Below are positions 8,881 to 17,900 of a stretch of 64,000 bases of DNA, one piece after another. The notes under the pieces were generated by a model. That model had not been told where the DNA came from. It made no database searches and saw nothing but the letters and a program-made list of their open reading frames with translations. The position numbers and the translations under genes were made by a program. Every line of letters begins with the position of its first letter. Position 1 is the stretch's first letter. Source of the DNA: Pectobacterium wasabiae CFBP 3304 (GTDB lineage: Bacteria; Pseudomonadota; Gammaproteobacteria; Enterobacterales; Enterobacteriaceae); the NCBI RefSeq assembly GCF_001742185.1, contig NZ_CP015750.1, positions 806,001 through 870,000 on the forward strand, read 5' to 3'.

Positions 8881-8923
8881 GCCAAAATACGGGAGTGACA
8901 ACACGATCGCATGTCTGCCACGA

Positions 8924-9283
8924 TCAGTGCAGGACGAACTCGCGGTACTTTTCCACCAATGTTAAAAAGTCGTCAAGACCGCATAAAGACAGGCTCTCTT
9001 CATCGTAATAACTCATGCCTTCCTCCAGTTCATCCGTGGTGAAAGACAGTTGATTTGCCTGAACCATCACTTCTTCTTCATCCAGCAATAACGTGTATTC
9101 GTGGCCCACGCGTCGCCACTGCCGTTCACTGCCTGCAACGGAACGCGCAGCATCTTCGACATCAGCCAGTACCGCCAGTTGGCCTTTCACTTCCTCATTG
9201 AACCAGTGCCCAATCGCTTCATGTCCCATCGACATACGAACGATGACCTGGCCCGTCACATCCCGCAAAAATTCATAGTCCAT
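8924..9283 (-). CDS. yacL: YacL, UPF0231 family protein
   Basis: A 119-residue acidic protein that follows E. coli YacL almost along its whole length: [46 protein letters not shown] and [12 protein letters not shown]. Its function is not established. In E. coli yacL lies immediately downstream of acnB; here the acnB gene is about 20 kb away with the siderophore island in between. This makes yacL the left marker of the insertion. Confidence 0.93.
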   Translation of the reverse strand: MDYEFLRDVTGQVIVRMSMGHEAIGHWFNEEVKGQLAVLADVEDAARSVAGSERQWRRVGHEYTLLLDEEEVMVQANQLSFTTDELEEGMSYYDEESLSLCGLDDFLTLVEKYREFVLH

Positions 9284-9475
9284 GATGTCATCCTCACTGT
9301 GATGTTTCTTATGTTCAGTCTAGTGCTCCAATTGCTCTCTCACCGTGACCACTGGCAAAACGCGAGATTATTTTTACACAGGAACCGCGACGTATGGCGA
9401 GATATGATAACGTGATTGCCCGTAACACGACCAGATGCCGACTCATTTCTTACGCTTCAGGAAAAACAGACTGCG

Positions 9476-10483
9476 ATGCACAAAACCATTCAACGGCGTA
9501 TTTATGCCATCCTGGCGATTGTTTTCAGCATTTTTCTCAACGGCTGTGACAACGAGGAAAAGACCGAGCGCACACCTGCCGCCCCCGCTCATCATGAGGG
9601 CTGGCCTCGGACGTTCCAGACGCTCAAAGGACCTTTAACGTTGCAACAACCGCCACTGCGCATCGTCTCAACCAGCGTGACGATCAGCGGTACGCTGCTG
9701 GCGATTAATGCGCCGCTGATTGCTTCCGGTGCCACCAGCCCACGCAGCGCCGTTGCCGATAGCAAAGGCTTTTTTTCTCAGTGGAGCCAGTTAGCTGAGG
9801 AGCGAGGCGTTAAGCCGCTGTATATTACCGAGCCTAACGCGGAAGCCATCGCTGCCGCTGCGCCTGACCTGATTGTGATTGCCGCAACAGGGGGAGATTC
9901 AGCGCTAAAGCTCTATGAACAACTGTCAGTAATTGCGCCAACGCTGGTGATTGATTACGGAGATAAAAGCTGGCAGGAACTTGCGCAACAACTCAGTCAG
10001 ATTACGGGACACGAAGCCGATGCACACGCGGTTATCACTCGTTTTGAACAACGGGTGAATGCGGTCAAAAACGCGATTCAGCTACCTCCTCAACCAGTGT
10101 CCGCACTGGTTTATTATGAGGATGGGCGCGGTGTTAACCTTTGGACAGACGCCTCCGCACAGGGGCAATTGCTACATGAGTTGGGCTTCCAGCTTGCCAC
10201 GCCGCCGGCCTGGCTTAAAACGGAAACGTCTCAGGGCAAGCGGCAGGACATCGTGCAAGTTTCCGGTGAAAATATGGCAGATAGCCTAACCGGTCGCTCA
10301 TTATTGCTATTTTCGGCTGATGAAAACGTGGTTAAAAAGATGCTTGCCAACCCCTTCCTCCGCTATCTGGAACCGGTCATGCAACAGCAGGCATGGGCGA
10401 TGGGGCCTGATACGTTCCGTCTGGATTATTACAGCGCAAGCAACATGCTTGATAATATCGAACGGCATTTCCGTAAACCGTAA
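9476..10483 (+). CDS. fepB: Ferric-catecholate siderophore-binding protein, FepB-like lipoprotein
   Basis: A 335-residue iron-siderophore binding protein. Segments RIVSTSVTISGTLLAI, IASGATSP, ATGGDSALKLYEQLS and DTFRLDYYSA match E. coli FepB. I start it at the ATG at 9476, which gives a signal peptide ending in the lipobox LNGC (Cys24), so it is probably membrane-anchored, unlike soluble E. coli FepB. An upstream TTG in frame at 9416 would disrupt the signal. It lies divergent to yacL and convergent with entS. It should hand the ferric siderophore to the FepDGC transporter encoded further along. Confidence 0.9.
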   Translation: MHKTIQRRIYAILAIVFSIFLNGCDNEEKTERTPAAPAHHEGWPRTFQTLKGPLTLQQPPLRIVSTSVTISGTLLAINAPLIASGATSPRSAVADSKGFFSQWSQLAEERGVKPLYITEPNAEAIAAAAPDLIVIAATGGDSALKLYEQLSVIAPTLVIDYGDKSWQELAQQLSQITGHEADAHAVITRFEQRVNAVKNAIQLPPQPVSALVYYEDGRGVNLWTDASAQGQLLHELGFQLATPPAWLKTETSQGKRQDIVQVSGENMADSLTGRSLLLFSADENVVKKMLANPFLRYLEPVMQQQAWAMGPDTFRLDYYSASNMLDNIERHFRKP

Positions 10484-10496
10484 CGGCCTTCGGTTC

Positions 10497-10518
10497 GCGG
10501 CCAACAGTGGTTGGCCGC
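10497..10518. terminator. Hairpin between convergent fepB and entS
   Basis: GCGGCCAAC and GTTGGCCGC form a perfect nine-base GC-rich stem with loop AGTG, located between the two converging stop codons. No clear T-run follows on either strand. Likely shared transcript end. Confidence 0.5.
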
Positions 10519-10538
10519 AGCGACACACCGTTCGCCTA

Positions 10539-11819
10539 TCACGCTGGGGTGGCGGGCTTTTCCTCTGTCTCATCAGACTGGGTGACAGCATCTGGCTCAC
10601 CAAAGGTGCATTGCCGCAGTGGCCGCACGAGCAGAGCCAGTAGAATAACTAGCCCTGCGATCCCCCCAAACATCAGAATGCTCATTGCAGGGGCGAATAT
10701 CCTTCCCATAAAACCAAGCCCCAATGCTCCCACCGAATCCCCCGTCACATCCTGTGCCGTCACCAGACTATTCACCCGCCCAAGAAGAGGGTCCGGCGTG
10801 TGAGTCTGAATTAAGGTAAATTGCAATAGCCCGGTAATCGCATGTAAATAGCCATAACATACCAACGCCAACAGCGCGGGGACGAGATGCCCCACCAGCC
10901 CTAGCGACGCCACCGATAAGAACGCCCCGCTGGCACACAGCAACAGAATCAAACCAGGACGCGCCACGCCAGATACCCATCCGCTGGTAAACGCCCCCAG
11001 CATCGCGCCCAGCGGCACGGCGGAAAACATCAGCCCGACCGCCGACGGCCCTGCATGATAAACATCATTCGCTAACGTAGGGAAAAGGATGCGCATCGCG
11101 CCGATAACACTGACTAACATGCCGATCAGCACCACCCACCCGACGACACGATGCGAACATACAAACCTCACACCACCGATTAAGGCACGCAGTGGCGGTT
11201 CCGGCTCACTCGTTGCAGGGCGTAACGACGGCAAACGCACCAACGGAATCAGGGTGGCCAGCGTCCCAATAGCAGCAATAGCAAAATTCCAACCGACACC
11301 GCCCGCGACAATGATCACTCCGCCCAGTGCGGGTGAAAGGATGGAGCCCAAACGGACGGTCAACATGCTCAATGCGCCCGCTGCGGGCAAATTTTCCCGC
11401 CCGACCAAAATCGGAATAACCGCCATTAACGCCGTCATCCCCAGCGCACCGAAAAAACCATCCCATGCTGCCAGCACATAGAGCGCAAGTAACGACGGCG
11501 TATCAGAAAATCCGTTAATGCTGAGCGCGACGAATCCCAAGCCACAGGTGCCGCGCGCAAATAGAATCAGTTTACGGCGATCGAAACGGTCAGCCAGTAC
11601 ACCGCCCAGAATCAGGCCAATAAACATCCCAATACCGTCAAGCGCCACGGCCATCCCCACCTGAAAGGTCGAGCCCGTCATTGCCTGCACCTGAATCGGT
11701 ACACCAACGGACAGCATACCCAGCGCGAAAACAGACAGCATTCGAGCAATAAAAATCGCGCGAAAATTCGCGTTGGTTTTCAACAGACTGAAGTCAAGAA
11801 AAACGGAGGATTTGGCCAT
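10539..11819 (-). CDS. entS: Siderophore exporter of the major facilitator superfamily, EntS-like
   Basis: A 426-residue MFS protein with 12 predicted membrane segments. It follows E. coli EntS: FSLLKTNANFRAIFIARM near the start, the loop GGVLADRFDRRKLI, ARGTCGLGF, WDGFFGALG, MLTVRLGSILSP and LGRVNSLVTAQDVTGD. EntS exports enterobactin across the inner membrane. I chose the ATG at 11819 over an in-frame GTG at 11843 because it matches the family start. It is transcribed divergently from fepD, with a Fur-like box in the shared promoter. Confidence 0.92.
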   Translation of the reverse strand: MAKSSVFLDFSLLKTNANFRAIFIARMLSVFALGMLSVGVPIQVQAMTGSTFQVGMAVALDGIGMFIGLILGGVLADRFDRRKLILFARGTCGLGFVALSINGFSDTPSLLALYVLAAWDGFFGALGMTALMAVIPILVGRENLPAAGALSMLTVRLGSILSPALGGVIIVAGGVGWNFAIAAIGTLATLIPLVRLPSLRPATSEPEPPLRALIGGVRFVCSHRVVGWVVLIGMLVSVIGAMRILFPTLANDVYHAGPSAVGLMFSAVPLGAMLGAFTSGWVSGVARPGLILLLCASGAFLSVASLGLVGHLVPALLALVCYGYLHAITGLLQFTLIQTHTPDPLLGRVNSLVTAQDVTGDSVGALGLGFMGRIFAPAMSILMFGGIAGLVILLALLVRPLRQCTFGEPDAVTQSDETEEKPATPA

Positions 11820-11948
11820 AGATTTCCCGCGTGAAAGCCACACCAGCGTGAACGAAACCGTCCCTCATCCAGCGACAAGTTCACGGTTACCCCGCTGTAG
11901 GTCAATGTATTTACAAGGAAGGACATGCTACCATAGTAAAAAGACAAT

Positions 11949-11967
11949 ACTAATGATAGTAATTATC
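11949..11967. promoter_or_regulatory. Fur box between entS and fepD
   Basis: ACTAATGATAGTAATTATC matches the 19-base Fur consensus at about 15 positions by eye. It sits in the divergent entS/fepD promoter, 28 bases before the fepD start. Iron repression of both directions is expected. Confidence 0.7.
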
Positions 11968-11995
11968 ACACTCATTTACTCAGAAGGGAGTCGCA

Positions 11996-13054
11996 TTGAG
12001 GATGCCCGTTTATCCTTCCAGCGTAGCGAATCGCACATCATACGATCCTCGCAGGGTTGATATTCGACGCTGGCGTGGTGTCACACTATGTTTACTGCTC
12101 ATCACGCTCGGTGCCATTGCCAGCCTAATGCTGGGTGCAAAATCCATTGCACCGGAAACCGTGTGGATGAGCCTGACAGGCCAGCTCCACAACGCAGACA
12201 GTATTATTATTCTCGACGCCCGTTTACCGCGCACGCTGGCAGGCATCATTGCCGGGATCGCGCTCGGCGGTTCCGGCGCGCTCATACAAGCGCTGACCCG
12301 CAATCCCCTCGCCGATCCAGGTATTCTTGGCGTCAACGCGGGTGCCAGTTTCGCCATTGTCATGGGCATCATTTGGTTCGGTATCACCGACATGGCTTCC
12401 TGGCTTGGATTTGCCTGGCTCGGCGTTTTGGTGACCAGCGTGGTGGTATGGGTTATCGGCTCGCTCAGCGGTGGGCGCGTTAACCCCATTCGCTTAACGT
12501 TGACTGGTGTCGCCCTCAGCGCCGTACTCACGGGCATCACGTCTTCGGTTTCGCTATTGAATCCCGATGCATTTGACCAAATGCGCATGTGGGAGGCGGG
12601 TACGCTGGATATTCGTTCCCTGCATAACATTGCACTGGTCGCCCCCATTGTATTGCTGGGAGGTGGATTAGCGTTAATCATCGCCCGCGCGCTCAATGCA
12701 TTAAGCATGGGTGACGACATCGCGACCGCCCTCGGCACCCGCACCGTATTAATCCGCTCCGTCGCCGTGATCGCCATCATGTTGATGTGCGGTTCGGCAA
12801 CCGCGTTGGTCGGGCCTATCGGTTTTGTTGGCTTGATGATCCCGCATATCGCTCGCTGGTGGGCAGGACCAGACCAGCGCTGGATCGTATTTTATTCGAT
12901 GCTGCTCGCCCCAGTGCTGTTATTGTGCGCCGATATTCTCGCCCGCCTACTGGCACCGAGTGAACTGCGCGTTTCGATCATAACCGCATTTATCGGCGCG
13001 CCCGTACTGATTTGGCTGGTTCGCCGCCACAACATAGTAGGAAACGAGCGATGA
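11996..13054 (+). CDS. fepD: Ferric-catecholate ABC transporter permease, FepD-like
   Basis: A permease of about 352 residues of the FecCD/BtuC family, with roughly ten membrane segments. Typical motifs are RLPRTLAGIIAGIALGGSGALIQ, RNPLADPGILGVNAGA and VGPIGFVGLMIPHIAR. The TTG at 11996 has GGGAG five bases upstream; an ATG at 12002 is an alternative two codons later. It overlaps fepG by four bases. With FepG it forms the heterodimeric inner-membrane channel. Confidence 0.92.
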   Translation: MRMPVYPSSVANRTSYDPRRVDIRRWRGVTLCLLLITLGAIASLMLGAKSIAPETVWMSLTGQLHNADSIIILDARLPRTLAGIIAGIALGGSGALIQALTRNPLADPGILGVNAGASFAIVMGIIWFGITDMASWLGFAWLGVLVTSVVVWVIGSLSGGRVNPIRLTLTGVALSAVLTGITSSVSLLNPDAFDQMRMWEAGTLDIRSLHNIALVAPIVLLGGGLALIIARALNALSMGDDIATALGTRTVLIRSVAVIAIMLMCGSATALVGPIGFVGLMIPHIARWWAGPDQRWIVFYSMLLAPVLLLCADILARLLAPSELRVSIITAFIGAPVLIWLVRRHNIVGNER

Positions 13055-14070
13055 GCCATTACGCGCGTCATCGCCGGGCTGTCTACAGCCAACTCCCACG
13101 CCACATCGTTCTCATTAACAGCCTGCTGCTGCTGTTATGCCTGCTGTTGTTCGCACTGGCAGTCAGTCTCGGCGCACTGCAACTCCCACCGCTTGATATA
13201 TGGCGCATATTTATGGGTGCTCCTTCTGTCGGCGCTACCGTCATCACCGAATGGCGCGCACCGCGTGCGCTCTCCGCGCTGCTGTTGGGCGCAGGATTGG
13301 GCGTCAGCGGCGCAATATTTCAGTCTATCAGCCGTAACCCATTAGGCAGCCCGGATATCATCGGCTTCAATACCGGTGCCTACACCGGCGCACTCATCGT
13401 GATCATCTTATTACAAGGTAATGGGTATGAAATCGCGAGCGGTGCGATGTTGGGTGGTATCGCCACCGCAGCCCTGGTTTATCTGCTCATCTGGCGTAAG
13501 GGAGTCACCGGGTTCCGCTTAATCCTTATCGGGATCGCCATCAGTGCCATGCTATCGGCCTTCAATACCTGGCTTATTGTCACAGGTTCACTGGAAAATG
13601 CGATGACGGCCGCGCTCTGGGGAACCGGCTCATTGAACGGCATGACGTGGATGAAAGCACAGCCGGCCATCATCCTGATCCCCTTGACTATTATCGGCAC
13701 ATTGTTGCTGCGCACGCGTCTGAAACTGCTAGAAATGGGGGATGACAGCGCCAGATCGCTGGGTGTTAACGCCGAAGCCAGCCGATTATGGCTGATGCTG
13801 TTCGGTATTCTGCTCACTGCGGTGGTCACTGCCGTTGCTGGCCCGATTTCTTTTATCGCCTTAGCCGCCCCACAGATCGCCCGGCGGCTCACTCGAGCCA
13901 GCGCAACACCGCTCTTTTCCGCTGGCACGATCGGTGCCGTGTTGCTGCTGTCAGCCGATATCATCGCCCAGCATGCCTTTGCTACCGTCCAACTTCCGGT
14001 AGGGGCCGTAACCGTGAGTATCGGCGGGGTTTACCTGATTTGGCTGCTTATCCGCGAAGCGCGGCGTTAA
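13051..14070 (+). CDS. fepG: Ferric-catecholate ABC transporter permease, FepG-like
   Basis: A 339-residue FecCD-family permease with WRAPRALSALLLGAGLGVSGAIFQ, RNPLGSPDIIGFNTGA and AGPISFIALAAPQIAR, matching FepG. The ATG at 13051 overlaps the fepD stop as ATGA and has AGGA eight bases upstream. A longer frame from 13012 would overlap fepD more and is not needed. Partner of FepD. Confidence 0.92.
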   Translation: MSHYARHRRAVYSQLPRHIVLINSLLLLLCLLLFALAVSLGALQLPPLDIWRIFMGAPSVGATVITEWRAPRALSALLLGAGLGVSGAIFQSISRNPLGSPDIIGFNTGAYTGALIVIILLQGNGYEIASGAMLGGIATAALVYLLIWRKGVTGFRLILIGIAISAMLSAFNTWLIVTGSLENAMTAALWGTGSLNGMTWMKAQPAIILIPLTIIGTLLLRTRLKLLEMGDDSARSLGVNAEASRLWLMLFGILLTAVVTAVAGPISFIALAAPQIARRLTRASATPLFSAGTIGAVLLLSADIIAQHAFATVQLPVGAVTVSIGGVYLIWLLIREARR

Positions 14071-14098
14071 CCGCCATATATGAAAGAGTAAAACGCCT

Positions 14099-14929
14099 AT
14101 GACACACCTCTTACATGCTAACCATCTGACCCTCGGCTATGACAAAAAAATCATTGCGGAACATCTGAGCCTGTCAATTCCAGATAACCAATTCAGCGTG
14201 ATAGTCGGGCCTAATGCTTGTGGAAAATCGACGCTGCTGCGCGCGTTGTGCCGATTACTGAAACCGTTAGCAGGGGAAGTGATTTTAGACGGCAATAATA
14301 TCCACCATCTGCCCACCAAAGCGTTAGCCAGACAAATTGGCTTACTACCCCAGCATGCCGTCGTTCCGGACAACATCACGGTGGCCGAGCTGGTATCGCG
14401 CGGGCGCTATCCGCATCAGCGCCTGTTACACACCTGGAACCAGACCGATCAAAAGGTTCTGGAAGAGGCGATGGCGGCGACGAATATTAGCGAGTTGGCT
14501 GAACGTCACGTTGACGAGCTCTCTGGTGGACAGCGCCAGCGGGTCTGGATCGCGATGGTTTTGGCGCAACAAACCCCGCTTCTTCTGCTCGACGAGCCGA
14601 CAACCTGGCTGGACATCGCGCATCAGATAGACCTGCTCGATCTATTTTATACACTGCGCCATCAGCATGGGCGCACGCTGGTGGCCGTGCTGCACGACCT
14701 TAATCAGGCCTGTCGCTATGCCGACCATTTGATTGTGATGCAGGCCGGACGCATCATGGCAGAAGGGAAGCCTGCCGATATCGTCAATGCCGATCTGATC
14801 GAACAGGTATTCGGCATGACGAGCCTGATTATCGACGATCCGGTTTCACACACGCCACTCATCGTGCCTTGCGGCCGTCACCACCGCATAGCAGAAGTGA
14901 CGACCGCCAGACCGCCGTCAATCGAGTGA
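14099..14929 (+). CDS. fepC: Ferric-catecholate ABC transporter ATPase, FepC-like
   Basis: A 276-residue ATPase with Walker A GPNACGKST (37-45), Q-loop around LLPQHA, signature LSGGQRQRVWIAM and Walker B LLLLDEPTTWLD. The same architecture as FepC and FhuC. It follows fepG by 28 bases and completes the fepDGC import operon. Its last 12 bases overlap the end of the convergent NRPS gene, leaving no room for a terminator between them. Confidence 0.93.
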   Translation: MTHLLHANHLTLGYDKKIIAEHLSLSIPDNQFSVIVGPNACGKSTLLRALCRLLKPLAGEVILDGNNIHHLPTKALARQIGLLPQHAVVPDNITVAELVSRGRYPHQRLLHTWNQTDQKVLEEAMAATNISELAERHVDELSGGQRQRVWIAMVLAQQTPLLLLDEPTTWLDIAHQIDLLDLFYTLRHQHGRTLVAVLHDLNQACRYADHLIVMQAGRIMAEGKPADIVNADLIEQVFGMTSLIIDDPVSHTPLIVPCGRHHRIAEVTTARPPSIE

Positions 14930-17900
14930 CGTCAGCAACCGCTGTAGTAGTGGCCCCAGCGTTTCCAGCGAAGCAGGCGAAATAATATCCGCATGTTCGT
15001 AAGGCAACGGATGCACGTTGAGCGAATGGACGTAAGGTGCCCAAACAGCCTGTACGTCCATCTCCTCTGGTAGCGTGCGCGTTGCCACAAACAGTGTCGC
15101 TTCGCCATGATAAGAACGCGTCTGCGCCGCAGACAACAAGCGTACTGCATCACGGTAGTTAGCGACGATATCGTTAAACATCGCAGCCTTCTCCGCGCGC
15201 ACCTGCGGATCGGTTTCGTCTTCCGCTGCGCTCATGAACGATGCCTGTTCACGCGCGACTTCCTGTCGCGCCTCTTCCTCGCTGGGTCCCGTCCAGTCCT
15301 GCCCTTCAGGCGGATAGGTATCCAGTAACCCGAGAAACTCCACATATTCGCCCGCCGCCTGCAACCGGGCAGCAATCCCCTGCGCGATCGTTCCGCCCAA
15401 TGAATACCCCAGCAGGTAGTACGGCCCCTGCGGTTGCAAACGGCGAATCGATGCCAAATGCCGTTCGCACATATCATCCAGCGTGGCACAACTGGCGATC
15501 GTTCCCTGAGGACGCGGCGACTGCAACCCGACAATCGGATAACTCCCTTTCAGATAGCGCAGCAGACCGGTGTATTGCCAGGCAAACCCGGATGCCGGAT
15601 GCAGGCAAAACAGGGCGGGACCACGACCACTTCGCAGCGGCAGTATCTCTCCCGTACCACTGTTGATCTCGCGGTCAATTTCGCCCGAGCCATCCAGCAG
15701 CGCAGCCATTTTCTCTACGCTGCGAGACGCCATAATTTGCCCGACCGTCAGCGCTGGCTGCCGATGTTGACGAATATCTGCCGCCAGACGCATCGCCAGT
15801 AACGAGTGTCCTCCCAACGCGAAAAAGTCATCATCCGCATAAACGGTGTCTCGTCCCAACAGGGCAGAGAAACACGCGGCCAATAACCGCTCCGTTTCGG
15901 ATTCGGGTAAGCGCCCCTGTTGCTCCCTAACGGGGGCAGGCAGGGCTTTTCTGTCTAGCTTACCGTTAGCGCTCAGCGGGAAACGCGTCATGAATACATA
16001 GCTGACCGGTAACATATGAGCGGGCAAACACTGAGCCAGCGCCTGATGTAAAATGTCCGACTCCTGTGCTACGCCATCCTCTACGATGACCCACGCCACC
16101 AGTTGTCGGGCATCGGCACCTCGCGGCGTGCCGCTGCCGCTCGTCCCCAAATCACGCGCACACACCACCGCCTGGGCAACACCGGGCAAACCGGATAATG
16201 CCTGTTCAATCTCGCCAAGTTCGATCCGCTGCCCACGGATCTTCAATTGATCGTCACTGCGTCCCAGATATTCGACCGTTCCCTCTTCCTGCCACCGGGC
16301 AATATCCCCGGTGTGATACATCCGCTCGCCGTGCGCAAACGGATCGGCGACAAAACGGCTGGCCGTTAAGTCAGGGCGGCGTAAATATCCTTCTGCCAGT
16401 TGTACCCCGCATAGATAGAGATCACCGGCAACACCAACCGGCACAGGACGGAGATAGCTATCAAGAATACGCAACTGGGTATTCCATACCGGCAGACCGA
16501 TAGGCACACCGGCGGTCCGACAGTTCGCTAGCGCCGCCCCCGAAGCGGGCTGATAAGTGACATCCACCGCCGCCTCCGTTGGACCGTACAGGTTATGCAA
16601 TGGGGCGGGCAGCAAGGTCTGATAGCTCAGTGCCAAATCGCGCGACAGCGCTTCACCGCTACAAAACACCCGGCGCAGGCTGGTACAGCCGATATGCTCT
16701 CGTGGTCGATTCTCCAACGCGCTCACCCAGGCAGCCAGCATGGAAGGCACAAAATGCAGCGTGGTAACGGAATAATCGTTAATCAATTGTACCAGCGCAT
16801 CGGGATCGCGATGTGACTCTGGCGGAGCCATCACCAGGCATGCCCCTGTCATCAGCGGCCAGAAGAATTCCCATACTGACACATCAAAACTGCACGGCGT
16901 TTTCTGTAGCACCACATCGTCGCAGGACAGCGTATAACTCGCCTGCATCCACCACAGACGATTCACAATCGCCTGATGGCTCACCACGACCCCTTTCGGT
17001 CTACCGGTGGAACCCGAGGTATAAATGACATAGGCCGCCTGTTGAGGGGAAACCTCAATGGGGTCAGTCAGCAGCGGTTGACGCTCATCGATCAGCGTAT
17101 CCAGCAGTAAAACGTCGGCCAGAGGCGCAAAGCGCGATTGCAGTACGGATGCGGTGATGATCAGGCGCGGTGCAGCATCATCCACCATCAATGCCAACCG
17201 GTCGTCTGGATATCCCGTGTCCAGCGGTAACCACGCCGCGCCCACTTCCAAAATAGCCATCAGCGCCAGGCTGAGGCGCACCGAGCGCGGCAACGCCACG
17301 GCGACAATATCACCGGGCCGCACTCCGGCTGCAACCAACTGCGCCGCCAGCAGGCGCGTTTGGCTCCTGACCTGACGGTAGGTAAGACGATGCATATCAT
17401 CTACCAGTGCCACACTTTCCGGCGTGCGTCGTGCCTGCGCATCAACGGCCCCATGCAACGTGCCAGATGGCACCGGATGGTCGGTCTGGTTGATACGAGC
17501 CAGTAACGCCTGCTCTTGTGGGGTTTGGAGTGTCCAGGCACAGAGCGGTGCCTCCGGCAATGTCACCAACTGTTCGAGCAGTAACATCAGCCGCTGCACC
17601 AGGCATTGTGGCTGCGGCACGCCTTCACGATACTCCAGCAACAGTCGTAAACATTCGCCGGGCAATACCAGCAGCGTCAAGGGGTAGTGGGTATAACCAC
17701 GGTTACTGATACGCTCACAGCGGAGCGCGTCAGTCGCCTCACTCAGCGCATGACTATCAGGATAATTTTCTACCACCAGTAGCGTATCGAACAGGGTGCC
17801 GATGCCTGCGAGCTGCTGAATCTCCCCTAATCCCAGATCGTCATGTTCAATAAGCAGGATCTGCTGCGTCTGTAATTGTATGAGTTGGGTTAACAGCGGC

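Larger units (their letters stand above)
8445..8923. promoter_or_regulatory. Control region of the sugar operon
   Basis: This 479-base gap between the DeoR gene and yacL has no convincing gene. The part nearest the regulator is AT-rich and should hold the operon promoter. It contains a CRP-like site (8591-8606), a set of TGACCG repeats (8679-8712) and a stem-loop next to yacL (8854-8880), listed separately. Confidence 0.55.

Noticed and set aside
9400..9420. Fur-like sequence near the fepB start (TGATAACGTGATTGC)
   Set aside because: Only the left half resembles the Fur pattern; too weak to call.
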